This document shows, one piece after another, positions 18,521-27,334 of a DNA stretch of 64,000 bases (position 1 is its first letter; each line of letters opens with the position of its first letter). The translations under genes were made by a program, and so were the position numbers. The notes beneath the pieces were generated by a model. It saw only the letters and a list, made by a program, of their open reading frames with translations. It did not search any database and had not been told where the DNA came from. The stretch comes from Synechococcus sp. Nb3U1. Its GTDB lineage: Bacteria > Cyanobacteriota > Cyanobacteriia > Thermostichales > Thermostichaceae. The stretch covers positions 592,079-656,078 of the forward strand of contig NZ_JAKFYQ010000001.1 in NCBI RefSeq assembly GCF_021533835.1. The letters are read 5' to 3'.

Positions 18521-19567
18521 CTACTTCCAGCCGGCTCGATCCATGACCATCAATGCATCTGGGGTGACTCGGCCAATACTAGCGGCGTTGAGGGTATCTT
18601 CCTTAAAGCTGCCAAAGCTCGCCACCACCGAATCGATCTCCGCTCCCGCCAAAACCGGATACTCATTATTGCTCTGGGCGAAAATGGCTTGGGCTTCTGG
18701 CCCGGAGAGGAACTCTAGAAACTGGATAGCTGCTTCTTTGTTAGGAGAAGTTTTCAAAATACCAGCACCGCTGATATTGACATGAGTGCCGCGATCCTCC
18801 TGGTTGGGGAAGAAGACACCAATTTTCTCCGCCACCGCCCGATCTTCGGGGTTATCGGACTTAATCAGGCGGGGCAGGTAGTAGGTGTTGGATAAGGCCA
18901 CATCCCCGACGCCGGCAGCAACGGCCTTGATTTGATCCGTATCTCCTCCTTCCGGCGGACGGGCAAAGTTGGCCACCAAGCCCCGCGCCCATTCCTCCGT
19001 TTCCGGGATCCCGTGGGCCAAAATGATCGAGGCGGTCAGAGATTGGCTATAGACATTGCTGGAAGAACGGGTGAGCACTTTACCCCGCCACTTCGGATCC
19101 GCCAAATTCTCGTAGGTGGAGAGTTCGCCAGGATCCACTGTGTCTTTGTTATACATGATCACTCGTGCCCGTTTGGTGAGACCAAACCAATGCCCTTCCG
19201 GATCCCGCAGGGAGGCGGGGATATTTCTGGACAGGGTAGCAGACTCGATCGGTTGAAACAAGCCCTCATTTTGGGCACGCCACAGCCGGGCAATATCCAC
19301 CGTCATGAAAATATCGGCAGGGCTATTCGCTCCTTCGCTGCGAATTCGCTGGGTAATCTCGTCGGCATTGCCCTGAACCCAGTTGACTGTAATGCCCGTT
19401 TTTTGCTTAAACAGCTCGTACAATTCTTCATCGGTGCCGTAGTGCCGTGAAGTATAAAGGTTTACCTCCTGGTTAGCGCCGTGGGCCGGACGCAGGAAGG
19501 ATCCCGCCGCCAAGGCTACAGAGCCTAAAGAGACTCCACTGACAAACTGCCGTCGCGATAAGCGCAT
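18521..19567 (-). CDS. futA: Ferric iron-binding protein FutA
   Basis: About 348 residues. The N-terminus MRLSRRQFVSGVSLGSVALA is a Tat signal, fitting the known Tat export of FutA2. The mature protein begins with NLYTSRHYGTDEELYELF, and SEGANSPADIFMTVDIARLW, GLTKRARVIMYN, NTYYLPRL and FFPNQEDRGTHVN are closely like Synechocystis FutA1/FutA2; the Tyr residues in YTSRHY and NTYY are the iron ligands in that family. I choose the ATG at 19567, with GGGAG ten bases before, over a TTG two codons upstream. It works with FutB downstream. Confidence 0.93.
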   Translation of the reverse strand: MRLSRRQFVSGVSLGSVALAAGSFLRPAHGANQEVNLYTSRHYGTDEELYELFKQKTGITVNWVQGNADEITQRIRSEGANSPADIFMTVDIARLWRAQNEGLFQPIESATLSRNIPASLRDPEGHWFGLTKRARVIMYNKDTVDPGELSTYENLADPKWRGKVLTRSSSNVYSQSLTASIILAHGIPETEEWARGLVANFARPPEGGDTDQIKAVAAGVGDVALSNTYYLPRLIKSDNPEDRAVAEKIGVFFPNQEDRGTHVNISGAGILKTSPNKEAAIQFLEFLSGPEAQAIFAQSNNEYPVLAGAEIDSVVASFGSFKEDTLNAASIGRVTPDALMVMDRAGWK

Positions 19568-19887
19568 ATACAACTAACTCCCAAGCTCAGAAAATCCTAA
19601 AAAAAGCTGCACCACCCCATTAACAGAGTCGGCAATGGCCCTCTCTGCTGAGAAAACGCTCAAAAACCGCTCCACTGAAGCAGAAGTGGTTGCCCTGAAT
19701 TTGAAGCCCGATGTCGGTTACCTCAGGCTCAACTTGTTGAGATTTTTATTCAGGAACTTTTCTCTGGTGCTCATGATAAGAGATCTCAGATACCTGGTCA
19801 AGCTATTAAGATATATTCTCATTTGTGGATCGTCTGCTGATCCACAGAGTTTGGGAGAGCTCGGTTGAATGCTGAAGGGCGAGGGGT
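19568..19887 (-). promoter_or_regulatory. Upstream region of futA with a possible Fur-box-like stretch and an inverted repeat
   Basis: 320 bases with no convincing gene. AAGATATATTCTCATTT at about 19809 resembles the AT-rich TTCTCA core of cyanobacterial Fur boxes, about 240 bases before futA. Next to it, TGTGGATC-N7-GATCCACA (19824-19846) is a perfect 8 bp stem just after the stop of the gene at 19888. It could terminate that minus-strand transcript, but no T-run follows. Both readings are tentative. Confidence 0.3.
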
Positions 19888-20505
19888 TCAATGGCAATCG
19901 AGGCTGGCAAACACCTGTTCCGCTTGGGGCAGGGCGTTGTTGCCGGTGGAGATGAGCAGAAACATGAGCAGGTCTTCTCGGTGCAAAACCGCGGACTGAT
20001 AAACGACACTGGGCACGGTTGTGGATCCCTCTTGGCTCTCTCCTTCCAAGATCAAGAGCGAGATGGCCTGATCGCAAAGGCGGCGGGATTCACTGCGCTC
20101 GAGGGTAATTTCTACATCCTCGGAACGGAACTCACTGACCCCTTCTCGAAAATTGGCCTCTAGCTCCTGCCGGTCGATCTCGTTCAATGCCTCAGCGCCA
20201 ATGCGGCCCACCATCAGCAGCACCTCTTCGTCGCGGCTGGTTACCCCGGCAAAATCGATCGGGCCGAGGCTAAAGCTCACCACCCCCTGTGAGCCGCCAG
20301 GAATTTGGTGTTTGAAAATGGTTTGTGCTTTTTCTTCTACAGCCCCTGAGTCGAGGGTAAAGCCCGTAACTTCCCGCAACACCCGCGAGAGATAGTAGCC
20401 TGCCGCAACACAGGATCCCACCCCCAGCACCAGGAGCAGTCCGCACCCGAGGGCAACCCCGCGCCAGGGAAAACCAGAACGGGGATCCGGTTGAGTGGAA
20501 GTCAT
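19888..20505 (-). CDS. Single-span membrane protein, unknown function
   Basis: 205 residues from the ATG at 20505 (MTSTQPDPRSGFPWRG); the reading frame extends upstream but codes low-quality sequence there. One membrane segment near the N-terminus (GVALGCGLLLVLGVGS) with the remaining 150 residues probably outside the cytoplasm. The body alternates short strands and acidic stretches (SFSLGPIDFAGV, EVLLMVGRIGAEAL) and ends QVFASLDCH. I do not recognise the family. It is divergent from the channel gene at 20648, sharing a 142 bp promoter region. No operon partner downstream. Confidence 0.65.
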   Translation of the reverse strand: MTSTQPDPRSGFPWRGVALGCGLLLVLGVGSCVAAGYYLSRVLREVTGFTLDSGAVEEKAQTIFKHQIPGGSQGVVSFSLGPIDFAGVTSRDEEVLLMVGRIGAEALNEIDRQELEANFREGVSEFRSEDVEITLERSESRRLCDQAISLLILEGESQEGSTTVPSVVYQSAVLHREDLLMFLLISTGNNALPQAEQVFASLDCH

Positions 20506-20647
20506 AGCAAGAGCCCCAGCCTGCAACGTTGGGTGACTTGAGTGTAGCAAGGTGTGTTCACCTAAGGCGGAGATCTTCAACACCTGTAGGGCTGGAAATC
20601 CTTTGGGTATCCCTTTGGTATAACGAGGGGAGGGTATGTAGCAAGAT

Positions 20648-22849
20648 ATGACAGGCTCCCTTTCTGACTTGCCCCGACTACAGCCGCAAGACAACAGCAG
20701 GGATCCCGACGCGGCCATTCTGGTGTGTGGCTATAACGATTTGGTAGAGCTGACCCTACAGGCTTTGGAGGCTTTTGGACAACGGGCCTTGGTGGTGGAT
20801 CCGCAGCCGCTGCCTACCCAAATCCATCGCTGGCGACATCTGCGAGGGGATCCCCGGCAACGGGAGGTATTGCAACAGGCTGGGATCGAGGGGGTGAAGG
20901 TGGTGCTGCTGCTGCAAGACAACGACCAAGCTAATTTCGAGCTGGCCTTGTTAATCCGCGATCTCAACCCCCAGGTGCGCATTGTTTCTCGTCTGTTCAA
21001 CCGCAGCATCGCCGCTTACCTCGACTCGGTTTTGCCGCAGCACTTTTCCCTATCTATTGCCGCTTTGGCTGCCCCGGCCTTTGCCCTGAAAGCGGTTTCG
21101 GATGAATTTGTCGGCTACTTCGAGTTGCCCCAGCTGGAGGCCAAGCCAGCGATTCTGCCCCCCGAATTGGCGGATCCCTTGTCCCTCACCCTGTCCCAAG
21201 AAACCACCCTCTGGAACGTGGTGGATCTGACAATTGAGGATAACTCCCGCCTGTTGCACATGCCCCTGGCGGAACTGGAAGAAACCTTCGGGGCGCGGGT
21301 GCTGTTCCACTACCCGGTGGATGGACTTTCCGACTTTTCCGAGTGCCGGGTTTTCGATGATTTCGACCATGAGGCAGAGCTGATCGAGGGGGATCGCATT
21401 CTGGTGATTTGTGATCCGCAAGCCTACCTACAACTGTTGGAGCGCAACGGGCGGCGCGGATCTTCACGGGCCCAACGCTGGGCCAGCGGGCAGGCAGAAG
21501 ACAAACAACAACAACGGCAGCGCACACCCCTCCGGTGGGGATCCCTAGGATTTTGGCTGCGCAGGGGGGGGCAAGGGCTGGTGCAGATGAAGCCGATCGT
21601 GCGCACCCTCACCTTCACCTTGGGAGCAATGTTGGTGTTGGGGGTGATTAACTTCAGCTTGATTGGCAAATCCGTCGTGGATGGATTGCTCCTGACGATT
21701 GTGGTGCTGACGGGGGGCTACGGGGATATTGAAGATTTTCAGCAGCCGGACACGCCGCTAGCGGTGAAAGTGTTGGCGGTATTTATGACTTTGGTGGGGG
21801 CAGCTTTGGTCGGGTTGGTTTACGGTTTGGTCACCGACAAGTTGGTGAGCAGCCGCTTTGGCTTGGGGCGGGCCGCGCGCATGCCCAAGCAGGATCATGT
21901 GGTGATCGCGGGCTTAGGGCGGCTGAGCTACTTAGTCTTGCAGTTGTTGCGGCAGATGGGCTACGAGGTGGTGCTTCTGGAACCAGAAACCCAAAATCCC
22001 CTGCTAGAAGCGGCAGAGCGGGAAGGGGCGATGGTCATTCGAGGCGATTATGCCCTGGCCGGAACCCTACAACAGGGGCACATCGAGGGCAGTCGCTGTC
22101 TGATTTGCACCACCCGCAATGACCTCACCAACATCGAGACAGCCCTCACAGCCCACACCCTCCACCCTGGCATTCGCACTATTCTGCGGGTCGCCGATCC
22201 AGAACTGGCGGATCGGATGCAGCGCCATATTCAAACCCTCGGGATCAGCTATAGTGCCACCGGGCTGGCGGCACCGGCCTTTGCCACAGCGGCTCTAGTG
22301 GGATCTGTTTATGGCACGTTGGCTTGGGAAGGGGAAACCCTCTTGGTGACACTGCTGGAGGTTTCTGCCCAGTCCCACTACCTGGGGCTATCGCTGCGGC
22401 AGTTGGCCAAAGATTACGATCTTGTGATTTTGCTGCATCAGTCCAGGCCGGGCAAGCCTCAAATTTTCCCAAAACTTTGGCAGAAAGAAGGTGAGACTTT
22501 TTTGAAGGAGGGGGATCAACTGTACGTGATGGGGGCAGTGGGATCCCTGATTCGCCTAGCCCAAAACCGGCCTTTCCCCCCAGAACTCTATCAGGTGCGC
22601 CTTTTGGAGTACCACAACGCCTACTTCGAAGAGGAGATCCTCTCGGCGCTCTCCTTTTATGCCCGTTTGCCCAAGACTGTGCTCAAGCCTCTATTGCACC
22701 ATCTTCCTGCTGTGGTCAGCCCACCCATGCCCCGTGACAAGGCAATCAAGCTAGCCCGACAGCTGCGCAAAATGAGCACGGAGGTGCAGGTGTTTGCTCA
22801 GGTGCAGCCCACCCATGGGATCCCTGGGGCGATGTCCGAAACTGTTTAA
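20648..22849 (+). CDS. RCK - two-span channel - RCK protein, putative K+ channel
   Basis: 733 residues. Order: an RCK/TrkA-N-like Rossmann module (about 22-150, AILVCGYNDLVEL, VVDPQPLP), a linker (about 150-310), two membrane spans (about 320-345 and 372-395) bracketing the loop VVLTGGYGDIEDF with TGGYGD at 355-360, a second TrkA-N module (about 415-535, HVVIAGLGRLSYLVLQLL, RGDYAL), then a TrkA-C-like domain and a tail. TGGYGD differs from the K+ filter TVGYGD at the second position. The first RCK lacks the classic GxGxxG. Usual bacterial K+ channels have RCK only after the pore, so a module before it is unusual. A nucleotide- or ion-gated channel is inferred. Start ATG at 20648; an upstream start is not excluded. 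Confidence 0.75.
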   Translation: MTGSLSDLPRLQPQDNSRDPDAAILVCGYNDLVELTLQALEAFGQRALVVDPQPLPTQIHRWRHLRGDPRQREVLQQAGIEGVKVVLLLQDNDQANFELALLIRDLNPQVRIVSRLFNRSIAAYLDSVLPQHFSLSIAALAAPAFALKAVSDEFVGYFELPQLEAKPAILPPELADPLSLTLSQETTLWNVVDLTIEDNSRLLHMPLAELEETFGARVLFHYPVDGLSDFSECRVFDDFDHEAELIEGDRILVICDPQAYLQLLERNGRRGSSRAQRWASGQAEDKQQQRQRTPLRWGSLGFWLRRGGQGLVQMKPIVRTLTFTLGAMLVLGVINFSLIGKSVVDGLLLTIVVLTGGYGDIEDFQQPDTPLAVKVLAVFMTLVGAALVGLVYGLVTDKLVSSRFGLGRAARMPKQDHVVIAGLGRLSYLVLQLLRQMGYEVVLLEPETQNPLLEAAEREGAMVIRGDYALAGTLQQGHIEGSRCLICTTRNDLTNIETALTAHTLHPGIRTILRVADPELADRMQRHIQTLGISYSATGLAAPAFATAALVGSVYGTLAWEGETLLVTLLEVSAQSHYLGLSLRQLAKDYDLVILLHQSRPGKPQIFPKLWQKEGETFLKEGDQLYVMGAVGSLIRLAQNRPFPPELYQVRLLEYHNAYFEEEILSALSFYARLPKTVLKPLLHHLPAVVSPPMPRDKAIKLARQLRKMSTEVQVFAQVQPTHGIPGAMSETV

Positions 22850-22920
22850 CCGCCCTAGTGCTGTTGCCACCACACGCTCAGAAAAGCTGGGGCCAGGATG
22901 GCGGAGCGGTTGAACCCGGC

Positions 22921-24330
22921 TTAGGATGCAACCAAGCTGTGGGCAGCCCGCTTGTAGGCTTCGTCCAGGGTTTCCGCTAGGGTGGGGTGGACATGCACCA
23001 AGGTGGCCAATTCCCTAACACTGGCTCGGCGGGCAATGGCTTGGGCGGCCTCGTGGATCAAATCTGCAGCATGAGCGCCGAAAATATGGGATCCCAGCAG
23101 TTGCCCGGTGGCTTTGTCGAAGATCAACTTCACCATGCCGTCGGTTTCTCCAGAGGCGATCGCTTTGGAGTTGCTGCCAAAATAGGTGCGCACCGTGCCG
23201 ACGCTGTAGCCCTCTTCTTTGGCTTGGGGTTCCGTCAGCCCGACAAAACCCATTTCCGGGTGGGTAAACACCGCCGCCGGAATGCTCAGGTAATCCATGT
23301 GGGTGGTGCGGCCACAGATGTTCTCCACCGCCACGATCCCCTGAGCCGCTGCCGCATGGGCCAGCATCATCTTGCCCGTGACATCGCCGATTGCCCAAAG
23401 GTGGGGCAGATCGGTGGCCATGCGGTTATCGACGGGAATAAAGCCCCGTTTGCCAATATCGATCCCCAACTCCGCCAAACCCAGCTCCCGCGCCACTGGG
23501 ATCCGCCCGGCTGCCACCAGACAGCCATCCACCGAAAGGGTTTCCCCGGTGGACAGGTGAATGGTCACCGGATCCCCAGGGATCACCTGTTTGGCCAAGA
23601 CCCCCACAAGAGTTTGAATAGGGCGGGGTTTGATCAGCACCCGTTGTGCCAGCCGAGCGATATCTGGATCGAAGGCGGGCATCAGCTTATCCAAGGCCTC
23701 GATCATGATCACTTCCGCTCCGAGGGCCGTGTAGACATCCGCAAATTCCTGGCCGATGTAGCCACTGCCGATGATTGCCAGCTTGGCCGGGATCCGCTCC
23801 AGTCGAACGGCTTCGTCGCTAGTAAACACCGTCTTGCCGTCGGTTTGAATGCCAGGGGGCACAAAGGGCTGGGATCCGGTAGCGATGATCACATCCTGGG
23901 CGGTGTAGGTTTGGGATCCGGTTTCCCCCTGCACCTCCACGCTTTGGCCCGAGAGCAGCTTGCCCCGTCCCCGCAGGATCGTCACCCCTAACTTCTCTAA
24001 AGAGCGGGTCATGTCGGAGCGAATTTTTTCCACCATCCCTGCTGCATGGGCAGCAATCGCCCCCCGGTCAAATTGGATGGATCCCACTTGAATGCCCAGT
24101 TCAGAGCTGTGTTGCAGTTCTCGCAAGCGACCGGATGCCGCCAACAGAGCTTTGGAAGGAATACAGCCGCGATTGATGCAGGTACCTCCCATTTCTGCAG
24201 ATTCGATAATGGCGGTTTTCAGGCCGGATTCGACAGCGTGTAGGGCAGCGCCGTGTCCGCCAACGCCCGCGCCAATAATGATCAGGTCGTACTGGTGCTG
24301 CGCACCTTGTGTAGCAAGAACGAAGCTCAT
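22921..24330 (-). CDS. lpdA: Dihydrolipoamide dehydrogenase
   Basis: 469 residues. FAD-binding GAGVGGHGAALHAVE, redox disulfide GGTCINRGCIPSK, NAD-binding GSGYIGQEFADVYTALG, second FAD motif LWAIGDVTG, and the C-terminal interface with the catalytic pair HVHPTLAETLDEA. E3 component of the pyruvate dehydrogenase complex (and of the glycine cleavage system in many cyanobacteria). The start MSFVLATQGAQHQYDLIIIG gives normal length. It is 32 bp downstream of the TVP38-type gene's coding end on the same strand, so the two are probably co-transcribed. No other pdh subunit is nearby, as is common in cyanobacteria. Confidence 0.95.
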   Translation of the reverse strand: MSFVLATQGAQHQYDLIIIGAGVGGHGAALHAVESGLKTAIIESAEMGGTCINRGCIPSKALLAASGRLRELQHSSELGIQVGSIQFDRGAIAAHAAGMVEKIRSDMTRSLEKLGVTILRGRGKLLSGQSVEVQGETGSQTYTAQDVIIATGSQPFVPPGIQTDGKTVFTSDEAVRLERIPAKLAIIGSGYIGQEFADVYTALGAEVIMIEALDKLMPAFDPDIARLAQRVLIKPRPIQTLVGVLAKQVIPGDPVTIHLSTGETLSVDGCLVAAGRIPVARELGLAELGIDIGKRGFIPVDNRMATDLPHLWAIGDVTGKMMLAHAAAAQGIVAVENICGRTTHMDYLSIPAAVFTHPEMGFVGLTEPQAKEEGYSVGTVRTYFGSNSKAIASGETDGMVKLIFDKATGQLLGSHIFGAHAADLIHEAAQAIARRASVRELATLVHVHPTLAETLDEAYKRAAHSLVAS

Positions 24331-24362
24331 GGTGAAATCGGGTGGACAGGTACTCTATTGTC

Positions 24363-25154
24363 TCATTCTGACGCCCCTTGCACATTAGATCCCCCGGTTT
24401 GGATCCCTTGAGCAGGTTCTACCACCTCTTGTAGGGCTTGGCGGGCGATGCGAGTGACGTAAACGGTGACAGCCACCGTGGCCATCAAACCAACAATGCG
24501 AATGATCCATTGGGCGATTTGGGCCTGTGGACCCAACTCTGAGCTGCCCATGTTGGCCAGGGATCCCGCCAACGAGCCGATGTACACATACATAAACGTG
24601 CCCGGCACGATCCCGGCAGTGCCCACCACATTATCCAAAAACGACACCTGGGTCAGCCCCAGGGCATAATTGAGCACATTGAAAGGAAACGCTGGTGACA
24701 AACGAATCAGGCCAACGATTTTCCACCCCTCACGCCCCACCGCCCGATCAATAGCCGCAAACTTCGCATTGCCCTCGATCAGCTTGGCCACCCGTTCCCG
24801 TGCCAAGTAGCGTCCGATCAAAAAGGCCAGGTTCGCTCCGATCGTCGCCCCGATCACCACATACAAAGCTCCCGCCAGCACCCCGAATACAGCCCCCGCC
24901 CCTAAGGTCAGCACAGAAGCCGGCAGAAACAGTACCGTCGCCACAATGTAGATGCCGATGAAGATGATCGGCCCCAATGGCCCCAGCCCTTCGATCCAGG
25001 CTAGAGCATCGGTAAAAAAGCTCTGGACAGCTCCGAACAATCCCAATTGATGCGCCACCCAAAAGACAACAATAGCCACACCCAGACTAACAGCAAGCTT
25101 GAGCCAAGACCGCCGCTTGCCAGGGGCTGCGCTTGGTTGAGACAGATTTTCCAT
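24363..25154 (-). CDS. TVP38/TMEM64 (DedA-superfamily) membrane protein
   Basis: 263 residues with about six hydrophobic segments. The VTT (SNARE-associated) domain is visible: FLPASVLTLGAGAVFGVLAG, GATIGANLAFLIGRYLARER, then IRLSPAFPFNVLNYALGLT, with the conserved Gly and Arg residues and re-entrant loops of the family. Related proteins are lipid scramblases or undecaprenyl/phospholipid transport factors; the function of this one is unknown. Just upstream of lpdA. The N-terminal tail is polar and the C-terminus ends in a low-complexity stretch (GIQTGGSNVQGASE). Confidence 0.85.
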   Translation of the reverse strand: MENLSQPSAAPGKRRSWLKLAVSLGVAIVVFWVAHQLGLFGAVQSFFTDALAWIEGLGPLGPIIFIGIYIVATVLFLPASVLTLGAGAVFGVLAGALYVVIGATIGANLAFLIGRYLARERVAKLIEGNAKFAAIDRAVGREGWKIVGLIRLSPAFPFNVLNYALGLTQVSFLDNVVGTAGIVPGTFMYVYIGSLAGSLANMGSSELGPQAQIAQWIIRIVGLMATVAVTVYVTRIARQALQEVVEPAQGIQTGGSNVQGASE

Positions 25155-25353
25155 TAGTCAAACTCCTATAGAATGGGTGAGCCTTGAGATATGGGAAGCA
25201 TCTATATCAATTCAATAGAGGTTCAGATCTCTTTCCTATCTCAATGGGGAGGCGCAATCTCTCAAAGTTAGATACACAGGCTGCCCGTCCCCCATTGGCA
25301 CAAGACCTTTGTTTAATTCCGGGCAACCTGCACATCTATCTCGAAAAACTGAC

Positions 25354-26028
25354 TTAGCTATCGGTCACCACCAGGGGGTAATTCAGGGTGGGGTTGAGGG
25401 GGCAGCTATACACATATTCACCCGGTCTGAGACTGACCACGTAATCTTTGGTCATTCCTTCTGTGAGGCCACCACCACTGACTCGGGGTAAGGTCACACC
25501 CCCCAATCCAGCCCCCCTCAAATAGAACCCTACTTCATAAGGTACCGATTCGTTGGTGACACGGAAAACATAATCTCCAGCGGGCAGGGTGAGCGGTTGA
25601 GCTGTGCGGCTATCGGCAGTGGTTTGGTTGATCTGTTTGCAGTCTTCCGCCGAATTGGATTGGAAGTTCAGGTTCACCCCTTCGCTCTCCAAAAACTGAC
25701 AAGGAGTTTGGGTCAGACTAACGATATTTTTGCCATCTACCACTTCTACTGCCAACTTGTAAGAGGCACAGGGGTTGGCCACCGCTTTCACATCAGCAGT
25801 TTCAACCGGCTCGCTGGCAGAGCTGGAAGCCGCACAAGGATTAGCAGTCTTAGCTGCACAGGGATTAGCTGCACAGGGATTAGCGGATTTTGCTGCGCAG
25901 GGGTTGAGAGGAGCACAGGGATTTGGCCCACATGGGTTGGCTTGGGCAGTTAATGAACTCTGAGTAATACCGCTCACAAGGCTAAGGACAATGGCACATC
26001 CAATCAGGGCCAGGTACTGAACTTTCAT
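25354..26028 (-). CDS. Secreted protein with NPCA repeats and a cupredoxin-like C-terminal domain
   Basis: 224 residues. A signal peptide (MKVQYLALIGCAIVLSLVSG) ends near QAN, followed by a Cys-rich tract at about 31-68: NPCGPNPCAPLNPCAAK, repeated NPCAA/NPCAAK units with one Cys each, roughly nine Cys in total counting a later NPCAS. Then about 140 residues: PAGDYVFRVTNESVPYEVGF and RPGEYVYSCPLNPTLNYPL, a beta sandwich of cupredoxin type in which the Cys-containing loop is YSCPLNPTLNYPL instead of the Cys-His-Met ligand set of blue copper proteins. Possible metal (copper or iron) binder in the periplasm or at the membrane (inference). Isolated gene; AGGAG precedes the ATG closely. Confidence 0.75.
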   Translation of the reverse strand: MKVQYLALIGCAIVLSLVSGITQSSLTAQANPCGPNPCAPLNPCAAKSANPCAANPCAAKTANPCAASSSASEPVETADVKAVANPCASYKLAVEVVDGKNIVSLTQTPCQFLESEGVNLNFQSNSAEDCKQINQTTADSRTAQPLTLPAGDYVFRVTNESVPYEVGFYLRGAGLGGVTLPRVSGGGLTEGMTKDYVVSLRPGEYVYSCPLNPTLNYPLVVTDS

Positions 26029-26213
26029 CAGGAAACTCCTTAAAGATTGGCTAAGACGGAAACAGCCAGTTCACTTTGAGTGTTTCACTTTAAACCCGCA
26101 GCCCCCTGAGCTAGAGATTAGAGTTTTCTCAGCCCAAATTTAGGGGGAATTCAGTTCAGTCGAGTTTGATGAAAAATGCTAGCTTTAGGCTCCATCGAGA
26201 GATGTTCGGGCTT

Positions 26214-26311
26214 ACAGCCTTTTCCAGCGTTACTTGATATAGCAGATTCAGGTCAATCCCTTGCTCCATCAGGCCTAGCTCAAGAGCCTGCGTGAAGTCG
26301 GGAAAAGCTGT
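26214..26311. mobile_element. MITE-like element, copy 1 (98 bp)
   Basis: It starts ACAGCCTTTTCC and ends GGAAAAGCTGT, an imperfect terminal inverted repeat. The internal stretch (GCAGATTCAGGTCAATCCC and onward to GCCTGCGTGAAGTC) is nearly the same as the copy at 51808-51900. No coding capacity. It lies in the 332 bp gap between the NPCA-repeat gene and the cupin gene, which otherwise holds no gene. Confidence 0.7.
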
Positions 26312-26316
26312 ATCGA

Positions 26317-26344
26317 TAACTGTCCTTTTTTAACTGTCCTTTTT
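26317..26344. repeat. Perfect 14 bp tandem duplication
   Basis: TAACTGTCCTTTTT is present twice with no spacer, starting five bases after the MITE-like element, just upstream of the cupin gene start. Similar in kind to the 8 bp duplication in the VWA gene. Confidence 0.85.
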
Positions 26345-26360
26345 GGGGTGATTTCTTCTT

Positions 26361-27059
26361 ATGATGGTGCCTAGCCCCTTGGGATCCGATCTGGCTCTTC
26401 AGCCGCCTCGAGAGTCAGCCCAGAACTATGAGGTCGGTGGGGCCGGAGTGGTGCGCCGGATGGGATCCCCTGCGGCTAGCCTGTTGTGTCGGTTTTCCTT
26501 GCCCAGACCTTATCGGCTGTATCGCTTCTTGAGCCACCTGGAAGATTTGGTGGGGGCTGTACGGGATGAGCGGGAACGTTTGAGATTGGCAGCGGTGTTG
26601 GTGCGTCATCTGCTGGCGGAATCTGCTTGGATAGCCGAGAGTTGTCCGCTGCCGGATCCAGCTTTGGGCTGGGCGGTTTCATTTCTTTACGATGAGCCCG
26701 CTTATCCATTTACGGTGCAGTTGGTTTCTTGGTTGCCCGGTCAGGGATCCCCGGTACACAACCATGCCACTTGGGGGATTGTGGCGTTGCTGGGGGATCC
26801 AGCACAAGATGGCTATGAAGAAAACACTCTCTGGCGGCAGACGAAGCAGGGCGGGGTGGAAAAAACCGGGATCCTCACCCTCAAGCCAGGAGATTTGATC
26901 GGGTTGACATCGGAAGCCATTCACAGTGTGCAGGCGGTGGATCCCGTGGGTCAGGGTCGCCCCACCCTCACGTTGAATGTGTATGGCGAAACAGACTTCA
27001 GCCAGCGCTACGAATATGACCCGACGGATCCCTCCCCGAGTTCAGCCAAGTTGTTTTGA
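26361..27059 (+). CDS. Cysteine dioxygenase-like cupin
   Basis: 232 residues (possibly fewer if a later start is used; no strong ribosome site precedes the ATG at 26361). The core cupin motif is SWLPGQGSPVHNHATWGIVA (His-X-His metal ligands), with ALLGDPAQDGYEENTLWR and a downstream HS in SEAIHSVQAV. This fits the cysteine dioxygenase type I / COG5553 group of metal-dependent double-stranded beta-helix proteins. The real substrate is unknown; many cyanobacterial members are annotated only as cupins. It ends FSQRYEYDPTDPSPSSAKLF. No operon partner. Confidence 0.75.
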   Translation: MMVPSPLGSDLALQPPRESAQNYEVGGAGVVRRMGSPAASLLCRFSLPRPYRLYRFLSHLEDLVGAVRDERERLRLAAVLVRHLLAESAWIAESCPLPDPALGWAVSFLYDEPAYPFTVQLVSWLPGQGSPVHNHATWGIVALLGDPAQDGYEENTLWRQTKQGGVEKTGILTLKPGDLIGLTSEAIHSVQAVDPVGQGRPTLTLNVYGETDFSQRYEYDPTDPSPSSAKLF

Positions 27060-27334
27060 CGGCAATATCAAGTTTTGGGCCGAGCGAATCTGCGACACGA
27101 TCAAGTTTTCCAGATTGTAGCCGTAGCGATAGATCTGCCGATAGGGTTTATCATCCCCAGGCTTGCTTTTTGGCTAATCGGCGGGTAGACCGCAGGTCGT
27201 TCCTAGCCCCGCGCTCTACCTGTAGCCTGCTTCCCGAAGGGTAAGGTGTTGGCGTAGCCTGGGAGTAGTTCACCAAGGCATAAATCCTTTTTCCGGGTTA
27301 ACCTCCTTTGGAGAGATTCATCAAAGAGTTTCAA
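27060..27334. other. Intergenic region with STRR-like short repeat material
   Basis: No gene. 27180-27270 is rich in short inverted elements (GCTTCCCGAAGGG, AAGGTGTTGGCGTAGCC) of the style of cyanobacterial short dispersed repeats. A related piece (AAGGTGACTGGCGTTGCC) lies at about 40834. The resemblance is short. Confidence 0.35.

Noticed and set aside
19635-19868. 77-codon plus-strand frame upstream of futA
   Set aside because: Lies in the AT-rich regulatory gap, with no ribosome site or homology.
25800-25960. Short repeated DNA units that could suggest a CRISPR array
   Set aside because: The units code in-frame NPCA peptides and have no spacers of even length.
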